Below, one piece after another: positions 1-14,807 of a stretch of 64,000 nt of DNA. Positions within the stretch are counted from its first letter, which is position 1. Every line of letters begins with the position of its first letter. The translations under genes and the position numbers were made by a program. The notes beneath the pieces are model-generated. The model made no database searches and was not told the origin of the DNA. It worked only from the letters and a program-made list of their open reading frames with translations. Origin of the DNA: Monocercomonoides exilis (lineage: Eukaryota > Preaxostyla > Oxymonadida > Polymastigidae); assembly GCA_001643675.2 (NCBI GenBank), contig LSRY02000004.1:812001-876000 (forward strand), written 5' to 3'.

Positions 1-14
1 TGTTTTATTGGAAT

Positions 15-42
15 TTTTATTTATTTATTTATTTATTTATTT
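15..42. repeat. (TTTA)n microsatellite
   Basis: About seven tandem TTTA units, directly beside the left terminal repeat of the small inverted-repeat element at 45-280. Its right flank is also TTTA-like, so the element may have inserted into such a run. Confidence 0.9.
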
Positions 43-44
43 GG

Positions 45-280
45 GTAATTCTTTTTGAAAAGTCGCAAATGTTTAATTATCAAATAAATCAAAAATTTCT
101 TATTTCACTCAGAAATATGTTAACATACACCAAACTTCACCTATATAAAATTCACTTCTTCGTTAAACTATTTCATTCATTCAAAGGAAGATTCGTGAGT
201 GGAAACAGATATTTGAACGAAATATGAAATTTTTGATTTATTCGAAAAATAAACATTTGCGACTTTTCAAAAAGAATTAC
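45..280. repeat. Small non-coding element with 31-bp perfect terminal inverted repeats (MITE-like)
   Basis: Positions 45-75 are an exact reverse complement of 250-280 (31 bp, beginning GTAATTCTTTTTG). The 174 bp between them hold no reading frame. Short length, terminal inverted repeats and no coding capacity fit a miniature inverted-repeat transposable element, but no clean target-site duplication can be told apart from the flanking TTTA repeats. No second copy was seen in the window. Confidence 0.55.
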
Positions 281-653
281 ACATTTATTAATTTATTTAT
301 AAATTTTCATTCATGGGAATGCAAGACCAAAATGATTTGATGTCAGTAAAATTTTGGCTAGCAATACGGTTCTTTTTATGAACAACAAAAATTCTCCTCA
401 ATAAAAAATTTTCGTATTCAAATCATTTTTTTCGAAAAAAAAAATGCATTATAAGAAAGAGAAAAAAGGAAAATTATACAAAAAATTTTATAAAAATGCA
501 ATAAACCTAAACAAAATAATTTTCAAAGGAAAAAAAAAAAAAACACTAACTTCAAAATCATTTTTCAACACCTCTTTCATTTTTTTCAACTCAAAAGTGA
601 TGAAACAAAAAAATATATTTCACTCTTCATTTCATCTTAAAAGACCGTTCACA
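281..653. other. AT-rich intergenic DNA, nothing recognised
   Basis: Rich in A and T homopolymers. A short Lys/Phe-rich frame at 444-722 is what such composition gives by chance, and it runs across the palindrome boundary at 654, so I do not call a gene. Confidence 0.6.
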
Positions 654-2268
654 TTCTCTTCAATTTCTTCATTTTTTTTGAAAACTTACGAACACAATTT
701 TTACACACCACGTCTTTTTTAATTCAAAAAAGAGAAAAAAACATTATTATGCACTCTTTATTGTGTCTAACTACAAACAAATTTCTCGATGCTCATCTGT
801 AATAAACTGAAACAAAAAGCACTCATTATATTAGCGATTTTCATAAATATATGTATTTTTGAATAGCAAATAGAAAAGATGGAAACGTTAAAAACAAAAA
901 ATTTCAAAGTGCCATTTTTTGGCTCAGCACCTAATAGTTTTTAAAGCATTTATGCATTTTCTAAGAATTTAATAACAATTCTAAAAACAATTTTCTATAC
1001 ATTCCAAAAAATATTAATCATTGCAAATCATCAAGATACAATTAGCAAGGGCTGCTTTTGCAAAAAAAATCCATCTAATGCAAAATATAAGTAATAATAT
1101 CAAAGTTTAAGCAACATTTATTAGCACTGTATCAGCATTTATCTCGCAGAAGCCTCACTAAAAGATTTGATCATCATTATTCCATTATAAGATACTCCAA
1201 AAATTCCGAGATTGGTTTTTGCGTGGATCATCCTCGATACTGAAAGCACATGGGAGGACTTATTGAAAAGGTTTTAGGCATGTTTGGGAAAAAGAATACC
1301 GTATTGTGATGGTAGGGCTCGATGGTGTGGATTAAAAGCTTTTTAAAGGCACAGGGAACATTTAATCATTCCTGTTTATTTTGCTGTTCAGCTGCTGGAA
1401 AGACATCCATCCTGTACAAATTGAAATTAAATGAAAATGTGCATACAATTCCAACTATTGGATTCAATATGGAAGAAGTCCAAGTGAAAAACATCAAGTT
1501 TGTTGTGTGGGATGTTGGAGGGCAAAAGAAGGTGTGCAATTGTTAAATCATTGTTGATGTTAAGTATTTTCGAAATGTAATTATTGTTGAATTTTAATAC
1601 TGAATATATTTGAACGTCTTTTACAGATTCGTCATTTGTGGCATCATTACTATCAGAACACAGATGCTGTTATTTACGTGGTTGATAGTTCGGATCAAGC
1701 ACGTATAGCTTGCACAAGCATGGAATGTAATGATTGTGCAAAAGAAGAATTGCATTATCTTCTTCAAAGAGATGAACTTCGTGGTGCCGTTCTCTTGCTT
1801 TATGCAAACAAACAAGATTTGGCAGGCGCCTGCAGCGCGACAGAGCTCCGTGAAAAACTTGAGCTCGACAGAGTTTGCAGAGACAGATCATGGTACGTGC
1901 AGCCATGCTGCGCATTGACTGGTGATGGTCTTCTTCATGGATTGGAATGGCTTGCTCAAGAATTGAAGAAAGTTAAGAAGTAAAAGGTAATATTATTATT
2001 TTTGCAAAAAGAACGGGGAACCAACGAATAATCATTAACAAAAATTTACGGTTTATGAAGAAGCACAATTTTGAACCATTCCTATTTTATTCATCACGCT
2101 AGCTGTCATTTCTGTATTTTTTGTTTGTTCTTTTGTCTGAGAGAGCTCCACATCCACATCCACATCCCAACTTCAACCATTTCTCTTTTCGTCTTCTTCG
2201 ATTTGCCACGAGTATGCTTCTCTCAATTTGTTTATTTGCAAATGGTGACCAATATTGTATTCACCTCA
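654..2268 (+). repeat. Left arm of Arf palindrome
   Basis: Reverse complement of 2508-4127 over its whole length; it includes a complete Arf gene with about 0.6 kb upstream and 0.3 kb downstream. The only differences I found are five one-base contractions of A/T runs in this arm: 1199-1203, 1289-1293, 1334-1337, 1340-1344 and 1619-1622. No substitution was noticed. The arms are separated by 239 bp (2269-2507). Confidence 0.95.
1250..1983 (+). CDS. Arf-family small GTPase, copy 1 (exon 1 shifted by one base)
   Basis: ADP-ribosylation factor, a membrane-recruited GTPase that drives coat assembly in vesicle traffic. Exons are 1250-1324, 1392-1531 and 1627-1983; introns of 67 and 95 bp start GTGTG and end CAG. 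The sequence shows MGG at the N-terminus (Gly2, the Arf myristoylation site), P-loop GLDAAGKT split by intron 1, switch I IPTIGFN, switch II WDVGGQ and the guanine-base motif NKQD. The twin gene on the other arm encodes 190 residues, slightly longer than a usual Arf because of a Cys-containing insert after the DSSD stretch. In this copy the A-run at 1289-1293 has five bases against six in the twin. Translation from ATG 1250 therefore stops before the P-loop. This is either a sequencing error or a real disabling deletion. The rest of the gene is intact. Confidence 0.88.
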
Positions 2269-2507
2269 GTACTGTTACAAATATTATTTCATTTATTATT
2301 ATTTTTTTATTTTAAGCTCTTGGTATATAAATGAATAAAAGATTGTAAATTAACATTCATTTTTTTGTTTGTTTATACAAATTATTATTATTATTATATC
2401 AAAAACTTAAGTTCTATTTTGATATTGCAAATAACTACAGAATTTGGAAAATAATAATAAAAATAACACAAAAGTTAAAATCAATTAAACCACTTAAAAA
2501 TAAAACA
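2269..2507. other. Palindrome spacer
   Basis: 239 bp of unique AT-rich DNA between the two Arf arms. It is the non-palindromic loop of the inverted duplication. No gene seen. Confidence 0.8.
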
Positions 2508-4127
2508 TGAGGTGAATACAATATTGGTCACCATTTGCAAATAAACAAATTGAGAGAAGCATACTCGTGGCAAATCGAAGAAGACGAAAAGAGAAATGGT
2601 TGAAGTTGGGATGTGGATGTGGATGTGGAGCTCTCTCAGACAAAAGAACAAACAAAAAATACAGAAATGACAGCTAGCGTGATGAATAAAATAGGAATGG
2701 TTCAAAATTGTGCTTCTTCATAAACCGTAAATTTTTGTTAATGATTATTCGTTGGTTCCCCGTTCTTTTTGCAAAAATAATAATATTACCTTTTACTTCT
2801 TAACTTTCTTCAATTCTTGAGCAAGCCATTCCAATCCATGAAGAAGACCATCACCAGTCAATGCGCAGCATGGCTGCACGTACCATGATCTGTCTCTGCA
2901 AACTCTGTCGAGCTCAAGTTTTTCACGGAGCTCTGTCGCGCTGCAGGCGCCTGCCAAATCTTGTTTGTTTGCATAAAGCAAGAGAACGGCACCACGAAGT
3001 TCATCTCTTTGAAGAAGATAATGCAATTCTTCTTTTGCACAATCATTACATTCCATGCTTGTGCAAGCTATACGTGCTTGATCCGAACTATCAACCACGT
3101 AAATAACAGCATCTGTGTTCTGATAGTAATGATGCCACAAATGACGAATCTGTAAAAAGACGTTCAAATATATTCAGTATTAAAATTCAACAATAATTAC
3201 ATTTCGAAAATACTTAACATCAACAATGATTTAACAATTGCACACCTTCTTTTGCCCTCCAACATCCCACACAACAAACTTGATGTTTTTCACTTGGACT
3301 TCTTCCATATTGAATCCAATAGTTGGAATTGTATGCACATTTTCATTTAATTTCAATTTGTACAGGATGGATGTCTTTCCAGCAGCTGAACAGCAAAATA
3401 AACAGGAATGATTAAATGTTCCCTGTGCCTTTAAAAAAGCTTTTTAATCCACACCATCGAGCCCTACCATCACAATACGGTATTCTTTTTTCCCAAACAT
3501 GCCTAAAACCTTTTCAATAAGTCCTCCCATGTGCTTTCAGTATCGAGGATGATCCACGCAAAAACCAATCTCGGAATTTTTTGGAGTATCTTATAATGGA
3601 ATAATGATGATCAAATCTTTTAGTGAGGCTTCTGCGAGATAAATGCTGATACAGTGCTAATAAATGTTGCTTAAACTTTGATATTATTACTTATATTTTG
3701 CATTAGATGGATTTTTTTTGCAAAAGCAGCCCTTGCTAATTGTATCTTGATGATTTGCAATGATTAATATTTTTTGGAATGTATAGAAAATTGTTTTTAG
3801 AATTGTTATTAAATTCTTAGAAAATGCATAAATGCTTTAAAAACTATTAGGTGCTGAGCCAAAAAATGGCACTTTGAAATTTTTTGTTTTTAACGTTTCC
3901 ATCTTTTCTATTTGCTATTCAAAAATACATATATTTATGAAAATCGCTAATATAATGAGTGCTTTTTGTTTCAGTTTATTACAGATGAGCATCGAGAAAT
4001 TTGTTTGTAGTTAGACACAATAAAGAGTGCATAATAATGTTTTTTTCTCTTTTTTGAATTAAAAAAGACGTGGTGTGTAAAAATTGTGTTCGTAAGTTTT
4101 CAAAAAAAATGAAGAAATTGAAGAGAA
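2508..4127 (-). repeat. Right arm of Arf palindrome
   Basis: Mirror of 654-2268. Beyond 4127 the similarity ends abruptly (position 4128 no longer pairs with 653), so the duplication has a sharp outer edge. The five runs that differ in length from the left arm are all one base longer here. Confidence 0.95.
2793..3530 (-). CDS. ARF: Arf-family small GTPase, copy 2 (intact)
   Basis: Intact twin of the gene at 1250. Exons on the minus strand are 3455-3530, 3246-3385 and 2793-3149, giving 573 nt and 190 residues. The start is the ATG at 3530: it gives [15 protein letters not shown], the usual Arf amphipathic N-terminal helix with Gly2 for myristoylation. Then follow MVGLDAAGKT (P-loop, with intron 1 in phase 1 between GLD and AAGKT), IPTIGFN (switch I), WDVGGQKK followed by a phase-0 intron, and ANKQDL (base recognition). 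The WDVGGQ motif and N-terminal Gly favour Arf proper over Sar1; an Arf-like (Arl) assignment cannot be excluded without a tree. Role, from family knowledge: recruitment of coat proteins to Golgi-type membranes when GTP-bound. Confidence 0.94.
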
Positions 4128-4632
4128 AAAAACAAAAGCAAAAACAGAAACAAAAAGAGAAAAATTTTAATCAAATTGAAAAAAGGAAAACATCGAAAAC
4201 ATATGTGACAAATATAACTGAAAAATTACGAAAAGGCATTAATCTCAAAACAAAAAACTGGCACGAATGAGCGGATTATTTTGAAATTAAAAATGTAATG
4301 ATAAAAATACATTTGAAATAAAAGCCTGTAATCAATCAAGAAAGAAATACAAAATGAAGAATTAAAATAACGAAAAATCCAAAAAAATTGAAAGACATTC
4401 CACTTTTGTTGCCAGACGAATATCATTTATTCAACATTAGTCGCAAACACACCCAATAAAACAGATAACAAAAATTAAATCGAAAAAATTACAAAAGAAA
4501 ACATAACAAAACAAAACAAAATTATTCCCATACAATTATTGAAAAAAAGCACGCATTATTAAAAGTGATTGAGAATCACACACAAAGCTGCTGTTTTATC
4601 AACAATGTATGAAGAATTCATGCCAAATAAGA
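4128..4632. other. Intergenic DNA between Arf copy 2 and the kinase
   Basis: A-rich sequence with runs such as AACAAAACAAAACAAAA. It faces the 5' side of Arf copy 2 and the 3' end of the kinase gene. Nothing further recognised. Confidence 0.6.
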
Positions 4633-8972
<4,340 letters not shown>

Positions 8973-9841
8973 TTTAATTCTCCTTATAAATATAAAATAT
9001 TATCATGGTTTTTTTTGGATTTATAAATGTTCATTTACTGTTTTTGCAAGCGTGAGGGCATTTCCGCACAAAAAGAAATATGAACATCCTTTTCCGTTTT
9101 GGTTTATCTTTATATTATTGGATGTGAATGGCCGGTTTTTGTTTTGTCTTCAAAAAGTTTGTGGAAATGATTCAACGAAAAAATTATACAAAAGGAATGG
9201 AAAAATTTGCTTTTCAATCAAAATCAACATCAACTACTGTTATAAAATTGCGACAAATCATTTGATAAAAAAAGATTTCAAACATATATTTCTATTTCAT
9301 AAATTTCTTTGAAAAATAAATTTTGAAAAAAAATCATCTTAATTAGATATAAGTTAATATAGCAATTATTTGTATGTGCAGAAGTTGTTCTTGCTTATGA
9401 ATAATCAAACCTTAACGAAAGAATCTGAAAAGTTTAATAAGACATTACATTTCTAATTGATGCCCCTATCTTTTTTATAACATTGTATATAAAGCTTAAC
9501 ATTAATAATTAAATGATGTATATTCTCTTATTTATAATTTTTTCCAAAAATTTTCTTTCTCAATTCTGTAAAAAAGCTTTTCAACTGTTTAAATTGACTT
9601 TTACACCCGTTACATCATTTTTTGCAGTTCATATAGATTCAAAGCCTTTTTTCATTTTTTGTCAATTGTTCACCGAATGATGGATATATTGATCAAATGC
9701 CCATATTACATCTGTTTCATCTACTAATAAGTTTGTTTTTGAGTTATTCTTTGTATTTAGATCTAAATATATTACCCCGAAAATTGCATATATTTTTTAT
9801 AATTTTTTTCTTTAATTACGTTGCTTGATCTATTTTAGCTC
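8973..9841. other. Divergent intergenic region, kinase / Hsp110
   Basis: 870 bp between the divergent starts of the kinase and Hsp110 genes, so it must hold both promoters. AT-rich. I saw no convincing heat-shock element (alternating GAA/TTC) and no conserved initiator. A frame at 9052-9312 lacks an ATG start and has no recognisable features. Confidence 0.6.
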
Positions 9842-12800
9842 ATGGTTGTTATCGGAATTGACTTTGGAAATGATGGATCAAGAGTTGCCACTCTGGTAAA
9901 AGTTAAGCGTCCCGGGAGTGACCGCACAGGAAATCAGATGACAGTCCTGTTAAATGAATCTTCAGATCGAACAACACCAACGATGATAACGTACAGCGAT
10001 GGGCGTTGTCTTGTTGGAGATTCCGCGAGAGGAAGTTGTGTTATGAACGCAAAAAACACGATAACAGGGTTTAAAATGCTTCTCGGAAAATGCTTGTCCG
10101 ACCCCGAAGCAATTGATGCTGCTCGAATGTGCTCTGCAAAGCTCGTTGAAAATGAAAAAGGTGAATTATGCCATCAGGTTATGCATAACTGTGAAATGCA
10201 AACAATATCAGTTCAATCTTCAACTTCAACTTATTTTGCAAAGCTTAAAGAAGTAACAACGCATGCCCTGGAAGGGAAAAAAGATGCGCTTGCAGAAATG
10301 GAAGGAGTTATTTCCGTTCCATCATTTTTTGATCAGAAACAACGAATTGCTATTATGGAAGCTGCACGCGTTGCTGGCTTAACTCCATTTAACGTTGTAT
10401 CAGATATGGCTGCGCTTGCAATGGATTATGGCTTTCCAAAACTTGATTTGCCAATTGTGTCAAAATCAGTTAAACCAGTTGTTGTTGCATTTGTGTTGAT
10501 TGGTCATGCATATTCTACTTGCGGAATAATCGAGTTAAGAAAAGATAATTTTTGTGTAATATCTCATGCATCCACAACAAAATTCTGCGGGCGTATTATT
10601 GATTACAGAATTGCTCAGCATTTCGCAAAAGAAATTGAACAAAAGTTTGGACTAGAGCCAGGAAGCGTTTATGCTAATCCCAGATGCCGTGCACGGTTAT
10701 TATCAGCTTCAGAATCTGTAAAGAAAGCATTAAGTGGAGTACAGATGGCTCAATTTTCAGTGGAAAATATTTTTGATAACGATTATTCTGCTTTTCTGAA
10801 GCGGACTGATATGGAGGCGATGTTTGCCGGAGATTTGGGGATGGATCACCTTGTCCACATCTGTGAAGTTGCTCTTAAAGGGACAAAATATGGATTGGCG
10901 GACTTATCTGCTGTTGAGCTTACAGGAGGAACTTCTCGTATTCCTTGTGTAAAAGAAAGATTAGCCAAGCTGTTCGGTCGTAATCTTTCGTTCACATTAA
11001 ATGCTGAAGAGTCTATTGCAAAGGGTTGCATGTACATTGCAGTTAGATTGTCTCCATTTCACAGAGGAAGAGAAATCCATGTCATTGACTCAATTCCCGA
11101 GCAAGTCAGCATTGCATGGTGTAAGGAAGGAGATGAAGCTGCACTGAAGCAATTTTTGGATACAAAACATGAAAGGTCAACAGATTTATCAAATGCTCAA
11201 ACTTCGGAGCAACCTGCGATAACAGCTCCAACAGGTGTTAAGTTTGTGAAAGTGTTTGAGCAATTCTCAAGATTTGAAGTGACTTCAGCCAAAGATGACT
11301 CAACTGTCAATGTTTCGTTCAAAAAAACAAAACCATTTTCAATTTCTTTGGTTTATGGTGCGAAGGAAAAGAACATGAGAGCGATGCCTTTTAAAAGCAC
11401 AGGCAGTGACGATGCATCATCTTCATCAACATCCTCTGATGGTTTGTTCTTTTTCATTCTATATCTTTTAATATTTCTTTTGAAAATGTATTTATTTATC
11501 AAACATTCAACCTTGCAACGTTCTTTTTATTAACGTTTTAACTCACGTTAACAGCTGCAATGAAGCACTTTGTGCCTCTTTGCACAATAAACATAAAGGA
11601 TAACATTCCAAAATACAGCCCTGATGCCCTTCCACTTCTCGATCCACAAGTTAGAGAACAAGTTGAAAAATCAAGTATGAAAAATGAAAGCACATTTGTT
11701 GTTGAATGAATTTTTCCTTTCTTTTTAAATTAACATTGATTATTTCTTTGGCGATATTTCTTTGTGTTCAATTTTTATTTATTTAATTTTCATTTTTTCA
11801 ATCGAATACTCGATAATTGTGTTGCTTTATGTAATGTTTTATTTCATCAGAACAAGTTGAAAGAACCGTCAAAGTTAAAGCCGTACTGAACATGGCCGGA
11901 TTAGTTTTCTTTGATTCAGCTTACATTGAAGAAGATTTTCAAGTGGAAGAGAAGAAACTGATTACTCCTCCACCCGCACCTGCAAAGCCACAACCACCGC
12001 CATCACAGCCACAGCAAATGCAGCCACAACAAGCAGAACAACCAGCAGCAAACGCTTCTGATCCAAATGCCCCGAAAGGACAATCACCTGATGCAAAGGA
12101 AGCCAAGCAGGAGCAACCTCAGGGAACGGATGCGCCAAAAGGAGAAGAGCAAGATAAAAGCGCATCGACTCCATCTGGAGCAGCTGGAGCGGGTGAGGCA
12201 CCAAAAGAAGATAAAGCAGAGAGCAAAGAAGAAAAGAAGGAAGAAAGCAAAGAAGAAAAGAAAGAGGAAAAGAAAGAGGAAACTCAGGCTCCAAAACAAC
12301 CACAGCCAGCCCCTGCTGAACCAAAATATGAGATTAAAACCAAAAAAGGACAAAGAAAAATTAACCTGAAAACACATGTTATTCATCATCTGCAGTCGAG
12401 CCAATCCGAATTGGAGAAGCAACGCGAGGCGCATGTTGCACAAGTGAATGCAGAGCGTGTTGTGAGAGAAAGATCAGATGCAAAGAATGCATTGGAGTCA
12501 TATGTGTATGAGATGATGCGTGCATGCGATGCTGAAGGAGGAGAATTAGCGCCTTATATGGACGAGAAAGTGAGGTCAGAGTTTATGACACAGGTGATGA
12601 ACGAGGAAGACTGGGTTTGCCACGAAGAAGCAGAAGAAGCTCAGAAGAGCGAGTTTGTGAGCAGATTGAACAAGCTGCAGGAAGTTAGCAACAGAGCAGT
12701 ATTTTTGAAGAAAGAAGAGGAAAACAGGCAAAATGTTGTGTCTGTTATTATTGATCAATGCTCTTCAATTCAAAAGGAAGCTAAATCGGCAGAAAAAGCA

Positions 12801-13289
12801 TACATTCCAGAAGCAGAGAGAAGGAAAGTGGTTGATGAAACAGAGCTGTTTGTGAAGCATCTGATGCAAAAAATGGACGAGCAACGTAACAAGAAGAAAT
12901 ACGAGAATCCGGTTATTTTGTGCGATGACATGAAAAAGGAGTTCAGACAAAAGAGAGAAGAATGGAGCAAAATACTGTCAAAGCCAAAGCCAGCGCCAGC
13001 TGCTGCTCCATCAGCAGAAGAAGAGAAGAAGAAGAAAGAAGAGGAGCAAAAGAAAGCGGAAGAGCAGAAGAAAGCAGAGGAGAAGAAAGCGGAAGAGCAA
13101 GCAGCACAGCCAGCAGAAAAGAAAGAAGGCGAAAAGGATGAGTTTGACATGTTGGATGACTTTGCCATTGAGCAAAACAAAGAATCACCTCAGGAGCCCG
13201 CTCCTTCAGCCATTCCAAATCCATCTCAGTCACCAACTATCCCATCCACACCAACACCTTCTTCAATGCCTGAACCTTCCTTGGATTAG
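9842..13289 (+). CDS. HSP110: Hsp110/Sse1-type Hsp70-like chaperone
   Basis: Large Hsp70 relative; in this family it acts as nucleotide-exchange factor for cytosolic Hsp70 and holds unfolded protein. Exons 9842-11441, 11555-11674 and 11851-13289 add to 3,159 nt (1,052 residues); introns are 113 and 176 bp. The ATPase domain starts VVIGIDFGNDGS, with the DRTTP motif near residue 45, ISVPSFFDQKQR and ELTGGTSRIPCVKERLAK near residue 365, then LNAEESIAKGC. These positions and the Hsp110-style replacements in the first phosphate loop separate it from canonical Hsp70. The substrate domain carries a Pro/Gln then Lys/Glu-rich insert (about residues 600-710), matching the acidic loop of Hsp110 but longer. 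A helical lid follows, then a second Lys/Glu tract and a Pro/Ser tail with DEFDMLDDF. At 1,052 residues it is longer than yeast or human members. A lumenal Grp170 is unlikely: no signal peptide and no ER-retention end. Confidence 0.95.
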
Positions 13290-14807
13290 ACTCATTCAAT
13301 AAGCTTGAAGCTTGTATAATTAATAAAAAGCGGGAAGACAATGAGTGCTCTCTCCTTATGATTTTCCGTCCGTTTACAAAGGGAAAAGAAACAGATAAAG
13401 AAACATAAAGGAGCTGAGGTTATCCTCATTTTTATAATAAACACCAATGCTTTTTTTTTGTTAATACAAGCTGCTTTTAAATTCTTTGATTCGTCATTTG
13501 TGTCATCTCCTTCGTCGATTCCTTTTATTTTCTTTTGCTTAACCCCTTCAAACTTGTCTGAAAAGAATCAACCATTCGCATTTTCGATCATTCAAGTTTT
13601 ATTATCTTTTTATAATCTCTTTGCTTTTTTCAATAATTTTCTTCTTTGGTAAATACATACAAATATTTTTCAATTAACTTTATGGAAAATCTTACAATAA
13701 TTAAAACATTTGGCTTTTCAGGCCCAATGATTTTAACCAAATAAAATTTATTAGTATTTAAAAGTAATATCTTTTACAAAGTGTTTGATAGAAGAAATTG
13801 CAAATTGAAGAAAAATGTTCAACTGAAGAGGGAAACGAGTGAAGATTTTTTCCATTTTGAAAATTTGATTCATGAAATTAGTTAGATGGTTTTTTGAGAT
13901 ATGAATGTTCTTTTTCAATCACATTTTTTCAAGTCCAAAATAAATAAATTCTTTTAAAATTTTCATTATGAATTTAAAATAGGTCTATTAAATATTCAGA
14001 AAACATAGTGAGTTAAAAAATGGTTGAATAAAAGATAGCATTGTCGAAAGTTTTAAAGGCAAAAGCGAAGAAAATCGTGTTTTGTAAAAATAAACAAATA
14101 AAAAACTTGAAATTTTACTGTGAAGTGTAACAAAAAGGTATGAAGGGAACCTGTCAAAGAAATATGTGATAGAAATAAGTGAAAGAAATGGCGTCCAATA
14201 AAGAGAGAAAAGTGTATTGATAAAAATGTGAAGAATTGTGGATGGATTGATAAACATCGGTTGGTAATCTCAGTTATGACGTGAATTTTGGCATTCAGAA
14301 GTTAGCTCTTAATATAAGGGTCGATATGATTGCACGTTCAATAAACAAATCTGTAAAAAATAGATAAGAAAAAAACAATATAAAAAATAAGTTGTGTGAA
14401 GAATGATCTGTTACCAGCTCCAACATTATTGATGCTTATAAAAAATTACAGACTTCTTTCTTGTAAATGCCAAATTATTGCAGAAACATTGATTACATTC
14501 ATAATTACAACCGATTAACATAAAGATGGAAGAAACTAGCTGAGAAAAGGAAATGGTTACAAGGGATTTGGTGACGACAAACGTTAATAAAAAATGTTTA
14601 CTGATGGAATAAAAGATGAGAAGATGCTTAAAGAAATTGAAGAGAAGAAGATATTTGGATTAGAGCACAAGCAAGAGCATCTGCCATTTTCACAAAGATA
14701 GCTCATTGTACTCTATCCAAAACAATCAGATCCAAAAATAAAAAAAGAAGAAGAGATTCAATTCCTCCCTCATCTCTTTCTCTCTTTCTCTCTTTCTCTC
14801 TCTCCTT
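13290..14807. other. Convergent 3' intergenic region
   Basis: 1.5 kb between the ends of Hsp110 (+) and the acidic repeat protein (-). It includes several AATAAA-like sites. No gene or RNA structure recognised. It ends in a pyrimidine-rich CTCTTT run (14774-14807) just past the stop codon of the minus-strand gene. Confidence 0.6.

Noticed and set aside
2071-2705. Matching small frames in the inner part of both Arf arms
   Set aside because: They match only because they lie in the inverted repeat 3' of the Arf genes; composition is typical of AT-rich flank.
4070-4270. Lys-rich small frame between Arf copy 2 and the kinase
   Set aside because: Lys/Gln runs come from A-rich DNA, it crosses the palindrome boundary at 4127 and resembles no protein.
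9052-9312. Plus-strand 86-codon frame upstream of Hsp110
   Set aside because: It lacks an ATG at the start, is Lys/Phe/Ile-rich and lies in the divergent promoter region.
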